The notes: generated by a model not told the origin, from the sequence alone. 64,000 nucleotides of DNA from Coprinus comatus (GCA_034638255.1 JAWPGT010000001.1:1488001-1552000), one strand, 5' to 3'; shown: positions 11,790 to 24,496, counted from the first letter of the stretch. Numbers and translations are program-made.

Positions 11790-12560
11790 ATGGTTGTAAG
11801 TCTTGTTATTCGTCAGGGCTTTACTCTTAACAACAAAACATATACAGAAACTTCAACTCAAGATCAAAGCAGAACTCGAAAATGTTACGGAACTGAAACC
11901 ATCCTCTGATGATTTCGAATACTTTTTCAGAGTCAAATGTTCAAGTTGTAATGAAGAACATCCTAAACTCGTATCTTTAAATCGTCTCGTATGTCTTCTC
12001 ATACCAATTCATTTCTTTTTTTCAATCTTGACAACATTTTGTAAAAGGAAACACATGAAGTTTCAGGTGGAAAACATAGTACAGCACACTTCGTTTGGCG
12101 ATGTGGTCTCTGTCAGTCCTAGTTCATACCTTCCTACCCCAACTCAAAAAAAAATTTACAACAACAAAGGCAAACGTGAAAGTTCTGCCAAATTTGAAGA
12201 TTCATACCCAATTAGAGCATATACCTCTGAAACAAGGCAATTCGAACCTTTACTAGTAATCGAATGTCGTGGGCTCGAATTTACAGATTTCGACCCGAGA
12301 GTATGTTATTCATTAACGATAAATTTTCTGATAAAATTAATCGACTCTGGTATTTAGGGCAATTGGAAATGTGTAGGTTTAACAGGAACAGTATTCGACG
12401 AAGTCGATCTCAGTGAAGGTGATTGGTCTGATTACGATGAAAAGGTAAGCATAATATATATCACCTTGGTATATACATACATGTATATTCATGTCTGTTA
12501 TTATAGGCTGCTCTGCCAGTAGGAATCAGCGAGTTTGCGTGTGAATGGTCAAGAGCCTAA
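11790..12560 (+). CDS. CXXC motif zinc-binding protein (DUF866, C1orf123 family)
   Basis: Small conserved eukaryotic zinc-binding protein of poorly known function. The first coding exon is only six bases (11790-11795, ATGGTT), followed by exon 2 from 11848 (KLQLKIKAELENVTEL). Two zinc-ligand pairs are visible: CSSC in VKCSSCNEEHP and CGLC created by the splice at 12111/12170 (WRCGLCKRESSAKFED). The later conserved parts are VIECRGLEFTDFDPR and SEGDWSDYDEKA, and the protein ends at EFACEWSRA. About 165 residues, the family length. Reading through the introns would put stops in frame, so the splice choices are well constrained. Confidence 0.9.
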
Positions 12561-15104
12561 GTTTTCTGGAATTTTGTCGGATACCTTGTCCTATTGCTTT
12601 AAATTTCTTCTCCCCAATCTTTATTATCCATACACAGTGGTGCGTTAAAACAACAACATAACGATACAAAACAAAGCAACAAAAAAAAAGTAATACACAG
12701 ATCCAACTTAGTACATACATTTTACTCTGATTATCAGATCAATCCCAATTCACCGCTCCTTCCAAAATCTCTCCTCGCCAAGTGGATAATTAATATTTTG
12801 ACCGGCTGAAATGACAGCATTTCCCAGAATTTCCTTTCCAGTTTTCGTAGAATATATATACATATATAACGACGTATCCCTAGAGCGCAACTTCAGCTTT
12901 ACCATTTTATACTCTACTACACTCTCTAAGTCTCTAACACGATATTATCCCAGTCCCGGTCCCAATATATCTAAAGGTACAATTTTACCTCTACCTCCAC
13001 ATGTTATACTATCCAATGACTTTCCTAAGTATTTTTTTCGAGTTAATAGCCCAATGTAATTCCCCATCATCGCTTATCTTAACGAGACGAGGTAATGTTA
13101 GAATGTGTCGAGTTAGAGAGTTAAAGATAAGATGTGTTTTGGGCAAACGAGTAGAGAATCATTACATGCAAAAACTACAGTATTTCTAGCTAGAAATACT
13201 GTCTATAATGTTCTATTAAAGAATCGGACAAAGAAAAAAAAAACATCACAAAGCAGTAATGTCCGTGTTGGGTGTCCAAAAGTGGACATGAAAGGATTTT
13301 GCAACATGAATCCATGTCCGTAAATTCGGATTCCAACAGGTAACTTAGTCCACAGCATACATATTTATATTTATTAACGTTAGCGGACCCAAATGTAGTC
13401 AAGAGGGCAAAGGAGGGAAAATAGAAAAGCCCATTTCAATGAATCATATTAACACTAAGAAGAGTGGAGAGAGTTAATTAACTAATTAACTTTGATATCT
13501 GTTAATAAATAGCTATTGTAAATAGCAATGAAGATAATAACAATAACGATAACTAACAACAATAGACACCCAGTCAACTGTCAGCTGTCAACGGACGCCT
13601 GTTCACATGTGGTATGGTAAATAAAAATGCATAAATAGCATTCGACATGACTTCCTGATATGAAAGAATCAGAGTCATACATATCAAGGAACTATTTATA
13701 GCAATTACGATTAAAGTTAAAGTTTCACCCCTCCCCCTCTCTTTCTCGTTTTAAAAAAAAAACGATCCCTTGGATACTTAAGGAGTTATATGTATCTGAC
13801 AACTCTTTGGTCTAAACTAAATATGGTTTGATTGGTATTCCCTCACTGGGTAAAGGGGTAAATGTCTATTTGAGTTTTAAAAAAAATACCCACTTCACCG
13901 ATTGAGGAAATTCTATCGAGGTAAAGTCATACTAAATATGCATGAATGAATCATCTTCTCTGTCACCATCGTTGATACATAATCATTTATAATTAGTGTT
14001 TATCCTATTCCTATCAATCAACAATAAACATCATGTCAGTCACTTTCTAGAAAGGACGAAGACATAAGTAGTGAAAAAAAAAACACTATACATATCAATC
14101 AATTCAAACTAATGATGAGTTTCAAGCTGTAAGCTGTTTAACTTGTACATCCATCACCCATTACTTCGGGATCAACAGCATCATCATAAAACATAAACAT
14201 CTGTCATCCTCCCCCCCGGTAACCGAATCTTCCTTGAATATCAAATATCTTATTCTGATCTCTAATCCTACCGGACATGCTTCTTCCTTTCTAGCGGCGA
14301 ATTCTTTTTATTATAAGCTTACCCTTCCATCAACCTATATTTTATAAATATAAATTAACAATAATTAAAAAACGAGAAAGCAGGTTAACACGTTGTATAG
14401 AATAGCAGTTCAATGTATGCAACATTAGCATTAACATTATACAAATTAATCATAAATTTATGAGGCATGAATGATCCATAATCATCGGTTAACTATACCC
14501 ATGATTCATGGAACTTTAAAAATCCTCGAGGGGCTGGCAGTTTACGATACTGGTTCACTCAAGAGCTCCTCCACCAGTCACCCCTATCCCTATCCACATG
14601 CCACCTGAAATTTCGTCTGTATAACAGCATCCTCCCAAAAAATATATGAGGATTCAATAGTATTAGTTTGCCTCCTCAGTAAATGTTGCATCGTCGTCAC
14701 CACAGCTACTTTTACTCCTTCATTGTATTTCTTCTCTTCGGATAATATCCGAAAAATGTTGTATTGTTTGAAGAGAAGGAGACTGAGTGAATAGAATTGA
14801 AGAATCAACACGAGAGAGCACACCAGTTGAGAGGATAACTATGATATCATGGTGTATTCATTAATTGGTATTAAATGGGAGGGGCTATGCAAAAAATGCG
14901 GTATACTATGCGGTTGAAAACATCTTGTCAACAAGCTGGTTTGTGATAATGTCAGAACGTGTTGTTACTATTAGCAACATACGAGTAGAAAAAAAAAGTT
15001 TTTTGATGAAATGAAAATGGATCATTGATGATGAGAGAAAACAAACAAAAAACAAGCCAAAAACCAAAGTACATTCATGAGAATTAGGTGTTAGTAGAAG
15101 AAAC
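12561..15104. other. AT-rich gene-free stretch between two convergent genes
   Basis: 2.5 kb between the stop of the CXXC gene (+) and the stop of BCK1 (-). It is visibly AT-rich, with many A/T homopolymers and a perfect 26-bp palindrome at 13177-13202. Open frames exist on both strands near 12800-13330, but their composition is low-complexity and they have no family signature, so I do not call a gene. No tRNA-like A/B boxes were noticed. It could be long 3' UTRs, an unseen non-coding RNA, or decayed sequence. Confidence 0.6.
13177..13202. repeat. Perfect 26-bp palindrome
   Basis: Thirteen bases (ACAGTATTTCTAG) are followed at once by their exact reverse complement, with no loop. It lies in the gene-free stretch. 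It would form a cruciform in DNA, and without a loop it is not an ordinary RNA terminator hairpin. It may be a dimeric factor site. Confidence 0.85.
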
Positions 15105-18100
15105 TTATGTAAATCCAAGGAATTGCCAGCCTAGTGGCAACCAAAGATATTCATGTTTCCTTAAGGCCGCAGCGCTTGGTCGGTCATCTGGGTCACTGGT
15201 GAAGAGTAAATACCACGGACTGGAGCAATAGAACGAAAACACGTACATCGCAAAACATTTCTGTCTGAAATCATCAGCAAGTGACGATAGGTGCACGTCT
15301 TCCGGCACAGGAGGTGGAAGTTTATTCTGATAAAGCTGAAACGTGATAGTATGAGCATAAATGCTATTAGCCGTGCAGAAATGGAATATATAATCTTACC
15401 TTGAACATAACCGCAACCATTTCTTCCCCGATCCACGGTCTCATGCCCGCCCACATTTCCAATACAACACATCCCACACTCCATATATCAATCTTATTAT
15501 TGTATCCTTTTCCTTCCTTTGATTTGATGACCTCGGGCGCCATCCAGAAGACAGTTCCTTGCATTGCTGTATGTGCGCCTCCAGCCATGCCATCTGTCCG
15601 TTTCGAGATACCGAAATCAGAGATCTTACACACACCAGACATTTCCACCAAAATATTGTCTGCTTTCAAGTCCTGATAGAAGATTTCAGTAATTGAGTCA
15701 TGTCGATACCAAAAAAAAGCCGTACTCGATGGATAACTCCTCGTTCGTGCAGGTATGCAAGGCCATCCAGAATTTGAGAGGTGAATGACTTTGTCACATT
15801 CTCATTGAACCTGCCATGCTTATGCAAACAACTACCCACGGAGCCACCTGGAACGTATTCGAGGAATCTACAACATGGTTTTAGCAATCAAATAACAATG
15901 GGATAGTTGAAGCACTTACATGCTGAGATTGTCAGCAGTTTCTTCGATTCCAAGGTACTGTACAATATTTGGATGATCGAGGTCCTTCAATGTTTCTGAC
16001 TCGGATTTCAATGCATCCACAACCGTTTGTTGGCGAGGATCATGTTTATCACTTGCTGTTCGAGGGAGTTCGACTTGTTTAACAGCAATCATCTCTCCGG
16101 TTGTTGCATTCATAGCAAGGTAAACACGACCATATGTTCCCCTGCCAATTGGTTCACCCCTAACCCATTTGAAAGTAGCTATAAAACAGTTCATATCAGC
16201 ATCATTTAGGAGAGCATCACACATTTATCTTACCTGTTGCGCGCGATGGCGAATCAGGTTGTGGTTGTGAGGAACGATTTGACACGCTACCCGAAGATTT
16301 CGCCTGATGCGTTGTCACTTCTTCTAATTTTCCACCCCAGAACTTCGTATTTCTCTTTTTCAGATATGTGCTTGCACTAATCGACTCTGCCTTTGACGTC
16401 CTATCGATTCGCCTCTTGGCATCCTCGGCAACATATCTGATAGATTTCTTCGCCCTCGACTTTCCTTTATCCCTTTCCTTCTCAGAGCTACTGACAATAA
16501 CGGTAGACGGCGGTGTAGCGGACCCAGTCGAAGTCGGTGACGTTTCTCCGCTCGTCGCTTCAATAATGGGCTTATCCAAATCATGATTGCGGAAATAATG
16601 TTCCAAACGCTCATAAACAGCTTCGGGTGGTGGCCTAACTGCCCACCCATCTTGACTGTCAGAAAACGTACTAGTAGTTGTTCCCTTCTCCCTTTCAACT
16701 TCCCGCTCCCAACGCTTCCGTTCACTCTCCTTCTCCCTCTCATTTTCCCATTCGGTCTGAGTGCGCATATCATAGTTACTTCCCAACCGACCTCCACTCG
16801 GAACCAAGCCGACCCTCAGTTCAGTATGAGATGACGGAGCCGTCGCCGTTGCGGTCGATTTCTCGGAAGATGGTGACTGCTTATTTTGATCTTCAATCTG
16901 AACCTTCAGCTTGGGTTTTTCTTCAATTCGAGGTTTAATTATCCAAGTGCCATTCCCACTGCCCGCATCTGAGGAAAATCCATCGTACATGTCATAAATC
17001 TGACTATTTGTCGTACTGGGCGGCACGGGTGAAGGTATTCTGGAGGGGGGTGATGAGGCTGCGGTGGTTGTGATGGAAATATTTGTTTTCCCGCCATAGT
17101 CATGGCCAGTACGTCGGGCCATAAGAGTACTCTCGCCATCGATGCTTTGGATGGCTTGCATAAACCTAGGGAGGTCCTCTTGCCTAAGCGTCGCATCAGA
17201 GGTTCTATCGGGACCATAGGTGCGGGGAGATGTATCATCCACAATCTTAAATCCTTCATTATCTCTTCTAGGGCTTTGAGGAGTAACAGGAGACCGGGGT
17301 GGGGTAGTCTCGAAGCCACTATTATACGAGTCGACGGCACGATCGCTGTTACTAGGCCGTGGTCTCGGTCCATCAGGGTGCTGATACGTACGACTGGGAG
17401 AAGTTGCACGGGGAGAACGGGCTGAGTCATTAGGGTCCAAATATGTAGGTGAGTGTAGCGGTCTTCCACCATACCGTAGAGAAATGACAGTATCACCAGC
17501 AGCAGACGAAGGTCTGGGATATGGATCAGCTAGTGAGGCGCTAATTGATGAATTAGTGTTTGAGTAAGGCATATTGGTGCGGAGATAGTTTTGTTGCGGC
17601 GACACAATACTTTCGGAACCGCCGTATTGTGGAGAAGGTCTAGTAGCATTGATAGGAAGGCGGGGAGGATCAAATGATTTTGGGGTTCCCCCAAGCCCGC
17701 TAGGCGAGAAGCCGGAAGAGCGACTGACCGGCAGGGCCCCTACGCGACGCGAACCAGGCTGAAAATTCGTCGGAGCATTCGAACGTAGGTTATCCATACT
17801 CTTCGTGCTTATTCGATTGAAGTGAGGACTTTTTACCTCGCCTTTCCATCTTACGTAAAATTCTTGAGGTACACGAATACCAGATACATTAGAGCGGGGT
17901 AGAGGACGGGTATCATTGGATGGCGGGGGGAGAGACGGTGGTTGTGTACGAGGAGGAGGAGGAATTGGAGGACGATGGGTATATGGTGATGTTGGACGAC
18001 CCCGTGGCGAAGCAGTATTTAAAGGTTTTCTGGTCACGGAGGGAGAAATACGATTTGTAGTTCTCTCATTCAGAAGAGATGATGAAGATGGTGATGGATC

Positions 18101-19855
18101 AAAATTGCGAACCGATGGAGACCCATACGGTCGATCTTCATCTGTAGGTGCTCTTCTCCTTGGTTGCCGATTATCCTGTAGAATATCTCTAGAGGGCTCT
18201 TTCCGAGACGGACGAATCGGGGTCGGTCGTGCAGCTTTCCACCTTGAAATTTCCTCTAATTGTTGTTCAGATGCAATGATGGCTTGCTCACGTTCCGCAG
18301 CAGCATCGGATCCTGATCGGACATGTCGGTTGTGACTAGGTGGAAGCAACGTAGAATCATCATTGATAGGAAATTTAGGCTTTGCAGGCGAAAGGGGAGG
18401 GGGAGGAGGGGGAGTAGGGAGGACTTGTCCATATATATCGGTGAATGTTTGTTGCGAGGCGGTTGGGGGTGGAGGAGGTGGCTGGTGTTGAGAAGCCACG
18501 GGTGGTGAAAGGGATCTCGGTAAGTTCAATGGTGACTGTGATGGTTGGGGAAGAGCACTTCCATTGAGTCTTCGATGATGTGGCGAAGCAGGAGGGCTAA
18601 CAATGCTTGTGTTCATGAATGACTGATGCAAGGGTCGCAGTGTGGTCCTATGTGATTCTTTCTCTGGGTTGTCTAAATCAGCTTCATAACCAGCGGCTGA
18701 ATCGTTTAGGTGCTCGCTTATGAATGATGATACGCTGTCGTGCCGTGACCTTGGCTTACGTTTGCTAGGTCGGAGTGGAGGTATCGGCGCATGTGTTGGA
18801 AGGACTGGTGGGATGCTGCCGAACGACTGTTGGGGAGGAATGACGGGCGGGGGACGAGGAGATCTTTCACCCTCAAGTGAAGGATTATGCGTTACGAAGA
18901 ACTTGAGTGAGCCCCGAAAGTCACCGAAATCACGACAAAGAAGAAATAATTTTTCCATAGTGAGTGGTTTGCCCATAGTATTTTCCCCAATCTCTGTCTG
19001 AAAAATGGAATATTGGGCTTGTTCATCTTCATCAAATATGTTCAACTGAAGAATTGTGAGTGAATCACAAAAGATTACCAAAGTACTGGTAGGCTTACTT
19101 TGGAGAATATGCATTCCCTGATAAAATCTGGATTAGGAGCGCCGCTAACATCCACTGTGACATATCGTTCCGAGTCGGACGTGACGACTATTAGAACACG
19201 CTCTCCAATGGGCGTGTAGGAGTTGCTGCCCAAATTCGAAGAATATGCATCGGGGGTAGAAAGTGTGGGAGACTTGATGATATTTTTTCAATCAGTAAGG
19301 CCCCAAACCATGGGAGGAACATAAACGCACCGTTCTCGGTCGCCTAGCGGTAGGTTCAGCTGGTCGAGGACCACGAGTGCCATACGCAGGCTTGACCGGT
19401 GGGAGGGGTTTCCCTGTTCGAGTAGTCGAAGGCTGCGGGACATCACTAAAGCCTCGATCATTGTTATTTGGAATGATCGGGTCGGGGGTTGAGGCACTGG
19501 CACCAGAGATATCAACAGGAGGAACGGTCATGCCAGGGGTGGTTGGGGGTGGGGTAGATTCTCCGGCAGCACGGGAACTGGTGCTGGACGGAGAGGATAG
19601 TGGAGGGTGGGAGGAATGGTACTGGGAGCTTGATACTGGGAGGTCGATAGTGACGATTGAGGGTTGTGTGGGGGTATGACTGTTCTTCAGACCACTATAT
19701 GTATGTGTACTGGTTGCTCCGTACGGCCTGTCCGAGTGACCAGAGGTGGAGTGACCGTTCGTATTCTTTGTGAGATCTTCATCGCTGAGTTCGGAGCCTG
19801 AGCCTCTGTTTGTGACGTAGAGACGTCGCTTGAACTTCCGTGTATCTTCTGACAT
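15105..19855 (-). CDS. BCK1: MAP kinase kinase kinase BCK1, cell wall integrity pathway
   Basis: MAPKKK acting below protein kinase C and above MKK/SLT2-type kinases in cell wall stress signalling. Start at 19855 (MSEDTRKFKRRLYV). A ubiquitin-like fold is probable in RVLIVVTSDSERYVTV to LCRDFGDFRGSLKFFV. A long disordered proline/serine-rich region of some 700 residues follows. Then come conserved linker blocks: RLEHYFRNHDLDKPII, KKSIRYVAEDAKRR and RNTKFWGGKLEEV. The kinase domain is C-terminal: GRGTYGRVYLA (P-loop), AVKQVE (lysine), HRDLKADN (catalytic loop), ISDFGISKR (DFG) and VFWMAPEV (APE). About 1,450 residues, about seven introns. An upstream in-frame ATG at 20047 is possible but adds unconserved sequence. 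Confidence 0.93.
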
Positions 19856-20237
19856 GTGGGATGAGAGAATGGCGGTAGAAACGAGGCGGTTGGAATTGCA
19901 AGTGAGGACAACGACCAGCTGGTTGTCGCTGGCTGGATGGGATGGGCGGGATGAGCGAGGGGTGTGTGCGATGGGTAGCGGGAACGGTGTAGGGGGCCAA
20001 GGAGTGGACAGACGGCAGAGGGGATGGCGGTTGGGGGTGGGAGACACGGAGGGTGGGGAGTGTGCAGACCCAGAGCGCCAGACCTTAAACGAGTAGAAGA
20101 GAATTCTGTATGGACGGAGGGCTTAGTCAGCACAGCGTGGATATCATGCAGTTAGCTAAGTCCCCCAAAAGAACAATCGATTCGAAGCACGTTGCGTTGT
20201 TATCTACAATACAAAACTAATGTACACTCATTAACTA
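19856..20237. other. BCK1 5' leader and promoter gap
   Basis: Between the BCK1 start and the GID8 stop, both minus strand. The minus strand is open for much of 19856-20133 and pyrimidine-rich with short ATG-started frames, so this is probably a long 5' leader with upstream ORFs, or else an N-terminal extension of BCK1. Confidence 0.5.
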
Positions 20238-21382
20238 CTATTTCGCATTCTCAATCAATGACCCGTCTTGAACGTTCAGCTGTACAATACACGTTTAGGT
20301 GTCCATCCATCAGTCGCCACGTCGCTCTCACCTTGGGAAACTCCAGCTTCTCATCCAGCATAGACTCGCCCCAGCAGAGCAGCTTGAGTAATCCAACCAG
20401 CTTCACGGTGTTGCCCTGGCTTAAGCTTTCCAAGATAGCCGAGTTCACCTCCCCAGCAGTCTTCAGCCGCTGGGCAGGTGACAATAAATCAGCGATTGCA
20501 GCAGGTGGATTGGCCTCAGAATCAAATGCTAGAAGTGCCATCGTACGCTCCAATTCGGCCAGAAATTCAGGATTCTCCTCCCCACGAGGAGCAAGCTCAT
20601 CTTGCGCAAACTGCAGGGCCTCCACTATTCTACCATGACGTATATACTCAATGAGCTTCTGCTGTTGAAGCCGGAAATAAAGGGCCGGGTTGGTATCAAG
20701 TATCTGTCAAGAAATATTATGTCAGTTACTGTTTCCAAGAACACAAGCCACAAGAAAGAACGACGCCCAGATAGGATCATTTTGAAGACTGAAGTTTTGG
20801 TATGTCTCAGCAGCAACCCCAAGAGGTCTAAGAGTGGTGCATGAAAAAGGTTTAATCCTTTCTATCTCAACGCCGTCCTCTCACAAGAGAAACAAATATT
20901 TACCTCAGGATTCAAGTCATTAACACGAGTAATCGCATCTTCAACATCCCCGCGTTGAAGCGCTTCACGGATGTCCATGCGGCTTTCGATGCTTTCAAAG
21001 TCTACGGGAGGGACTATGTTCGCTTCTTGACTGAACTCTTCGGCAGCAGACTTGTATCCTTCAATGACTAGATAGTCCATTATCAGACGATTCATATCAC
21101 TAAAAGATCAGAAAAAGAGTTAGTACCGAATGTAACACATAGCAACGACCAGTCAGATAACAATTATTTACTCTCTTCAACGACGTGTCTCGGAGAGATT
21201 CCCAATTGAAGATTCATCCTCGATAACAAAATGAGATGTGGTACTCACCCTTTCGTTAGTTGGACGTCACGGAGACGTTTCTCCCATTCATCTTTCCTGA
21301 TAACAGGTTTCGAGGGCTGTTTGTCCAGACATACTAGGTTAGCATTCCCGACATTTATGGAAGAAAGAACTTGACAGACCAT
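20238..21382 (-). CDS. GID8: GID complex subunit GID8 (TWA1), LisH-CTLH protein
   Basis: Scaffold subunit of the GID/CTLH E3 ubiquitin ligase, which in yeast degrades gluconeogenic enzymes. LisH is seen in MNRLIMDYLVIEGYKS, and the CTLH/CRA region in ESRMDIREALQRGDVE, LYFRLQQQKLIEYIRH and ELERTMALLAFDSEAN. The last exon encodes LNVQDGSLIENAK after EFPK, a normal family ending. The first coding exon seems to be ATG alone (21382-21380), spliced through an intron with a CTAAC branch site to PSKPVIRKDEWEKRLR; a different start is possible. A GG|gtgagt junction at about 21250 joins KG to DMNRL in frame. Confidence 0.88.
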
Positions 21383-21662
21383 TAAGAAAAAAAATTGCGG
21401 GCAATAGCCTGAATTTATGGAAAACGTGAGTCGATGTTTAGGGCAAGCAGTCACAAGTATTCTCAGCACCTGATCGTGCTTGGTTAAAAGTATTGCCACC
21501 GTACTCGCTATTCCTGGCAATGTCCCATCAAAGAAGCTTATTAGCAATCTAGACGGCCGCGGTGGGATCTCAACTGAGGCAAAAAAATAATCTTTGGTTA
21601 TTTTGCTACACTAAAAAATCATCGGCCATAAAAGTAATATTATTCCGTATTTCCCAATTATA

Positions 21663-23391
21663 CTACCACTCATCAATTCGTTTCATTAATTGCGCCCACT
21701 CCGCTTCAGTTGTTACACCTGCAAGCCATTTCTCTGATTCACCAAGTTCTTCAATCCGGAACCACCCTCTTCGAAGATAGTCATAACCCAATACGTCTCT
21801 TCTCCAAGGTTCTACATAATGCCGTCCGTTCTCGGGGATTAAACGCTAATAAGAAGAGATTAACATAAGCAATTGTACATTTCGCCCCAACACATCATGT
21901 TGATCGGATTTTATTACCTTCTGCTTGAGGAATTGCACCAGATCGTCCTGGTAATCACTCTGCGTTCCTGGAACAAGTCTGTGTCCGAGGACATATGGGA
22001 TAAATCCCTGTCTCGCAATCTTCTTTTCCTGTTTGTCCAACTCCTGCAATAGCGTCGCTTTTTGTTGTAAAATATTATGTTTGGAGTGTTTGATCATATG
22101 GATTACGTATAAACTTTGCGCAAGGTCGGATGGGCAGTTTGCAATTCCCATGGGTATACCAACGAAAGCCAGTGCCGTGATAGGTAGTTCGTCAAGAATT
22201 GGGAAAATATGCTTATGCAATGGGAAAAGGTAGTTGATGTTACTGGTAAGATATTTTGTGGAACGAAACGAGGATGAAACTGCCAAAGGGTTGACCTTGA
22301 GAAGGCCACCCCTTTCCAGGAATGGTTTGCGAATCTGATAACCTGTTCCAAGCATCACAACATCAACGCCTTTTAGAACGGAACCATCAAGGAGATGTAT
22401 GTCTTCTTTTGTAAAACGAGCTATCTCAGCCACAACTTCGGTACCGGTGATGACATCGACTGGATGCCGAACAGAGACGTATATCTAAACAATGGTCATT
22501 TCATGGCTGCTATCTCGTTGGGTTTAACCATACCTTAGAGGCCAAAGGGGCTACCTGTCTTGCAATATCGCTCCCACTTGACCCAGCGCCTACAACTAGC
22601 ATTGTCTTGTTTGCAAATTCCTCTGCATCCCTATACCATATTGCATGTGTGATTCTTCTCTTCCCCGCACCTTGTTCTATCCACTCCGCTTCTCCCGGCC
22701 AATGCAGAATCTTTGGTATATGGTGATTCCCTGAAGCTACAATCAAGTGATGGAATGATTCGGTCTTTGTCTTTCCGTTAGGATCAATGAGCGTCACATT
22801 CCAACAACCATTGATATCTCTCAGTACGCCGTTCTGTGGTGTGTTTCTATGAGATACACCACTGTGGCTGCGCCACTCAGTTGCTATGACCTTGTGGTTG
22901 AACCGAATATGATCTGCAAGGTGATAATGCGTCGCATAAGCCTGGTGGTATTTCAGAATATACTCGTGACTTGGGTACAACGGTGTTCCTGATGGGAAAA
23001 CAAAGCCTGGGTAAGTCATGGCAGGAGCAGGGGTGTTGGTTCGAAGCAACGGATATAGAGGTGTTTCCGGGAGTTTGGGAGGAACCGGTGGATTAACGTC
23101 AGGTAACCTGGAGGATTGAGCAGGTTTATACGGAAACAAGAAACAATCTTACCAAATGCCTCCGACATCTTCTCTTTCCTCGAACAGAACTATGTTCCAG
23201 TTCAGCTGGTCCTGTGAGGAAACCTCAAGGGCAGTTTTGAGTACTGCTAAACCAGCACTGCCTGCACCTATTATTCCAATTGATTTGGGCTGCGAATGAG
23301 TTAGAAAAGGGGTGTCGTGGCCTTGCTTCCAGTTGGATGGTAATAAATGGGAAAGAAGAGAAAAAATGACTGTCGTCTCGTGTAACACCAT
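21663..23391 (-). CDS. Flavin-containing monooxygenase-like enzyme
   Basis: FAD- and NADPH-dependent monooxygenase of the FMO class; the substrate is not predictable. The FAD Rossmann motif is GIIGAGSAGLAVLK, followed by VLFEEREDVGGIW. An FMO-type block appears in LIVASGNHHIPKILHW, the NADPH Rossmann motif in MLVVGAGSSGSDIARQ, and the C-terminal block in VVMLGTGYQIRKPF. At least three introns. The N-terminus from 23391 (MVLHETTVIFSLLSHL) is hydrophobic and could be a signal or anchor; an in-frame ATG at 23484 would extend it by 31 residues. The C-terminal exon ends WAQLMKRIDEW at 21663. About 530 residues. Confidence 0.85.
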
Positions 23392-23629
23392 GCTGCGCTG
23401 CTTAAGAGTGGTGAATGACCACTGTGGTCTTCCATATGATGGAGAAGCTTCTGTTATATCATAAATCTGGGTGATGAGAAACATAGCAATTTCTGGACCT
23501 GATTGCGTGCTTGTTCCCGGCGAAGAGCACCATTATCAGAATTGGTTGACATAAGTATACTTTCCAAATATCGATATTGTAAGATGTTGTTCCGTGTGCA
23601 AGCAGAGTACCATGAATACAGTTGTGGTG

Positions 23630-24413
23630 TTACACTTTAGATACTATGCCGCCAGATTTGATCATATCGAAAAAGTCATCCTTGCCCACAGCCTCTGTAG
23701 ATACGATTCAATTTTCAAATAGGATACAAGATTAAGATACACGCACGCTCTTTTTCCCTTCCAATGATGTTGTCCTTATTTTTGCCTTTTGCCTTTCCTT
23801 TCCGTTCGAAAGTCGGTGCAGGTAGTGTTGGCTTGCCTGAACCACGACCAGCTTTTGCCTCTTCTGTTGCAGCAGCAGTTTGGGCGTGGGATTGTTGAAT
23901 GGCATTGAATAATTTTACCACTGGATATCCAGGCTGAGAATGTGCATTTGATTTGGAAGTATACCAGAACATACCACCACGCTGAGCAACCTTTCTAAGA
24001 GCTCTCTCGCTCTCGTTATCCCAGCCACCGATAACGTCATGTACACGCCCTCTATCCTCCAGCTCCTTCTTCTCCACCTGCAGAACCTTCCTTGCTCGTT
24101 TTTCTAGCTTTTCGTCATTTTTCTTGCGTGCAATAGATGGTTTTAGTGAAAGGGGCAGTGCTGAGGGAGCGTCTGTATTGAGTAGAAATTGGAGTGTGGC
24201 TCCGAACTTTGAAGGAGCTGTTGCACGGATTTTTCGTTTTGAGGTGGACTTTGACTTTTGTTTTTTGAGATCACCCAGAGCGTCGTCCGTGCCTGCCTCA
24301 CTCTCATTTTGTGAGTCGCCCTCGTCGAAAGAGACATCGTCGTCTTCATGGTCCTGGTCCGAGGCCGAGTGTTCCGATGTGCTCTGGTGCTTGAGACGTT
24401 TTGAGATGGGCAT
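23630..24413 (-). CDS. RRP15: Ribosomal RNA-processing protein RRP15
   Basis: Nucleolar factor needed for 27S pre-rRNA processing in 60S subunit assembly. The N-terminal third is acidic and low-complexity (DQDHEDDDVSFDEGDS) with a basic patch, typical of Rrp15. The conserved core is LPLSLKPSIARKKNDE, KLEKRARKVLQVEKKE, RGRVHDVIGGWDNESE and ALRKVAQRG, then VVKLFNAIQQSH. A final small exon encodes AVGKDDFFDMIKSGGI. About 240 residues. The start at 24413 (MPISKRLKHQ) lies 84 bp from the divergent ankyrin-DIL gene, so the two share a very short bidirectional promoter. Confidence 0.9.
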
Positions 24414-24496
24414 TATTTGTGATGGACTAAAGGAGAGAAACCGGATTAGGCAATGGAATACATTGATCTCATGAAATTGACTGGCAACCGCCATCC

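Noticed and set aside
12811..13059. 82-codon plus-strand open frame in the gene-free stretch
   Set aside because: Low-complexity, no family signature, and the antisense strand is equally open, as expected in AT-rich sequence.
16360..18508. Several 70-185 codon frames on both strands within BCK1
   Set aside because: Shadow frames of the long Ser/Pro-rich BCK1 exon.
19856..20047. N-terminal extension of BCK1 from the ATG at 20047
   Set aside because: Proline/serine-rich, unconserved; the start at 19855 fits better, but the extension is not excluded.
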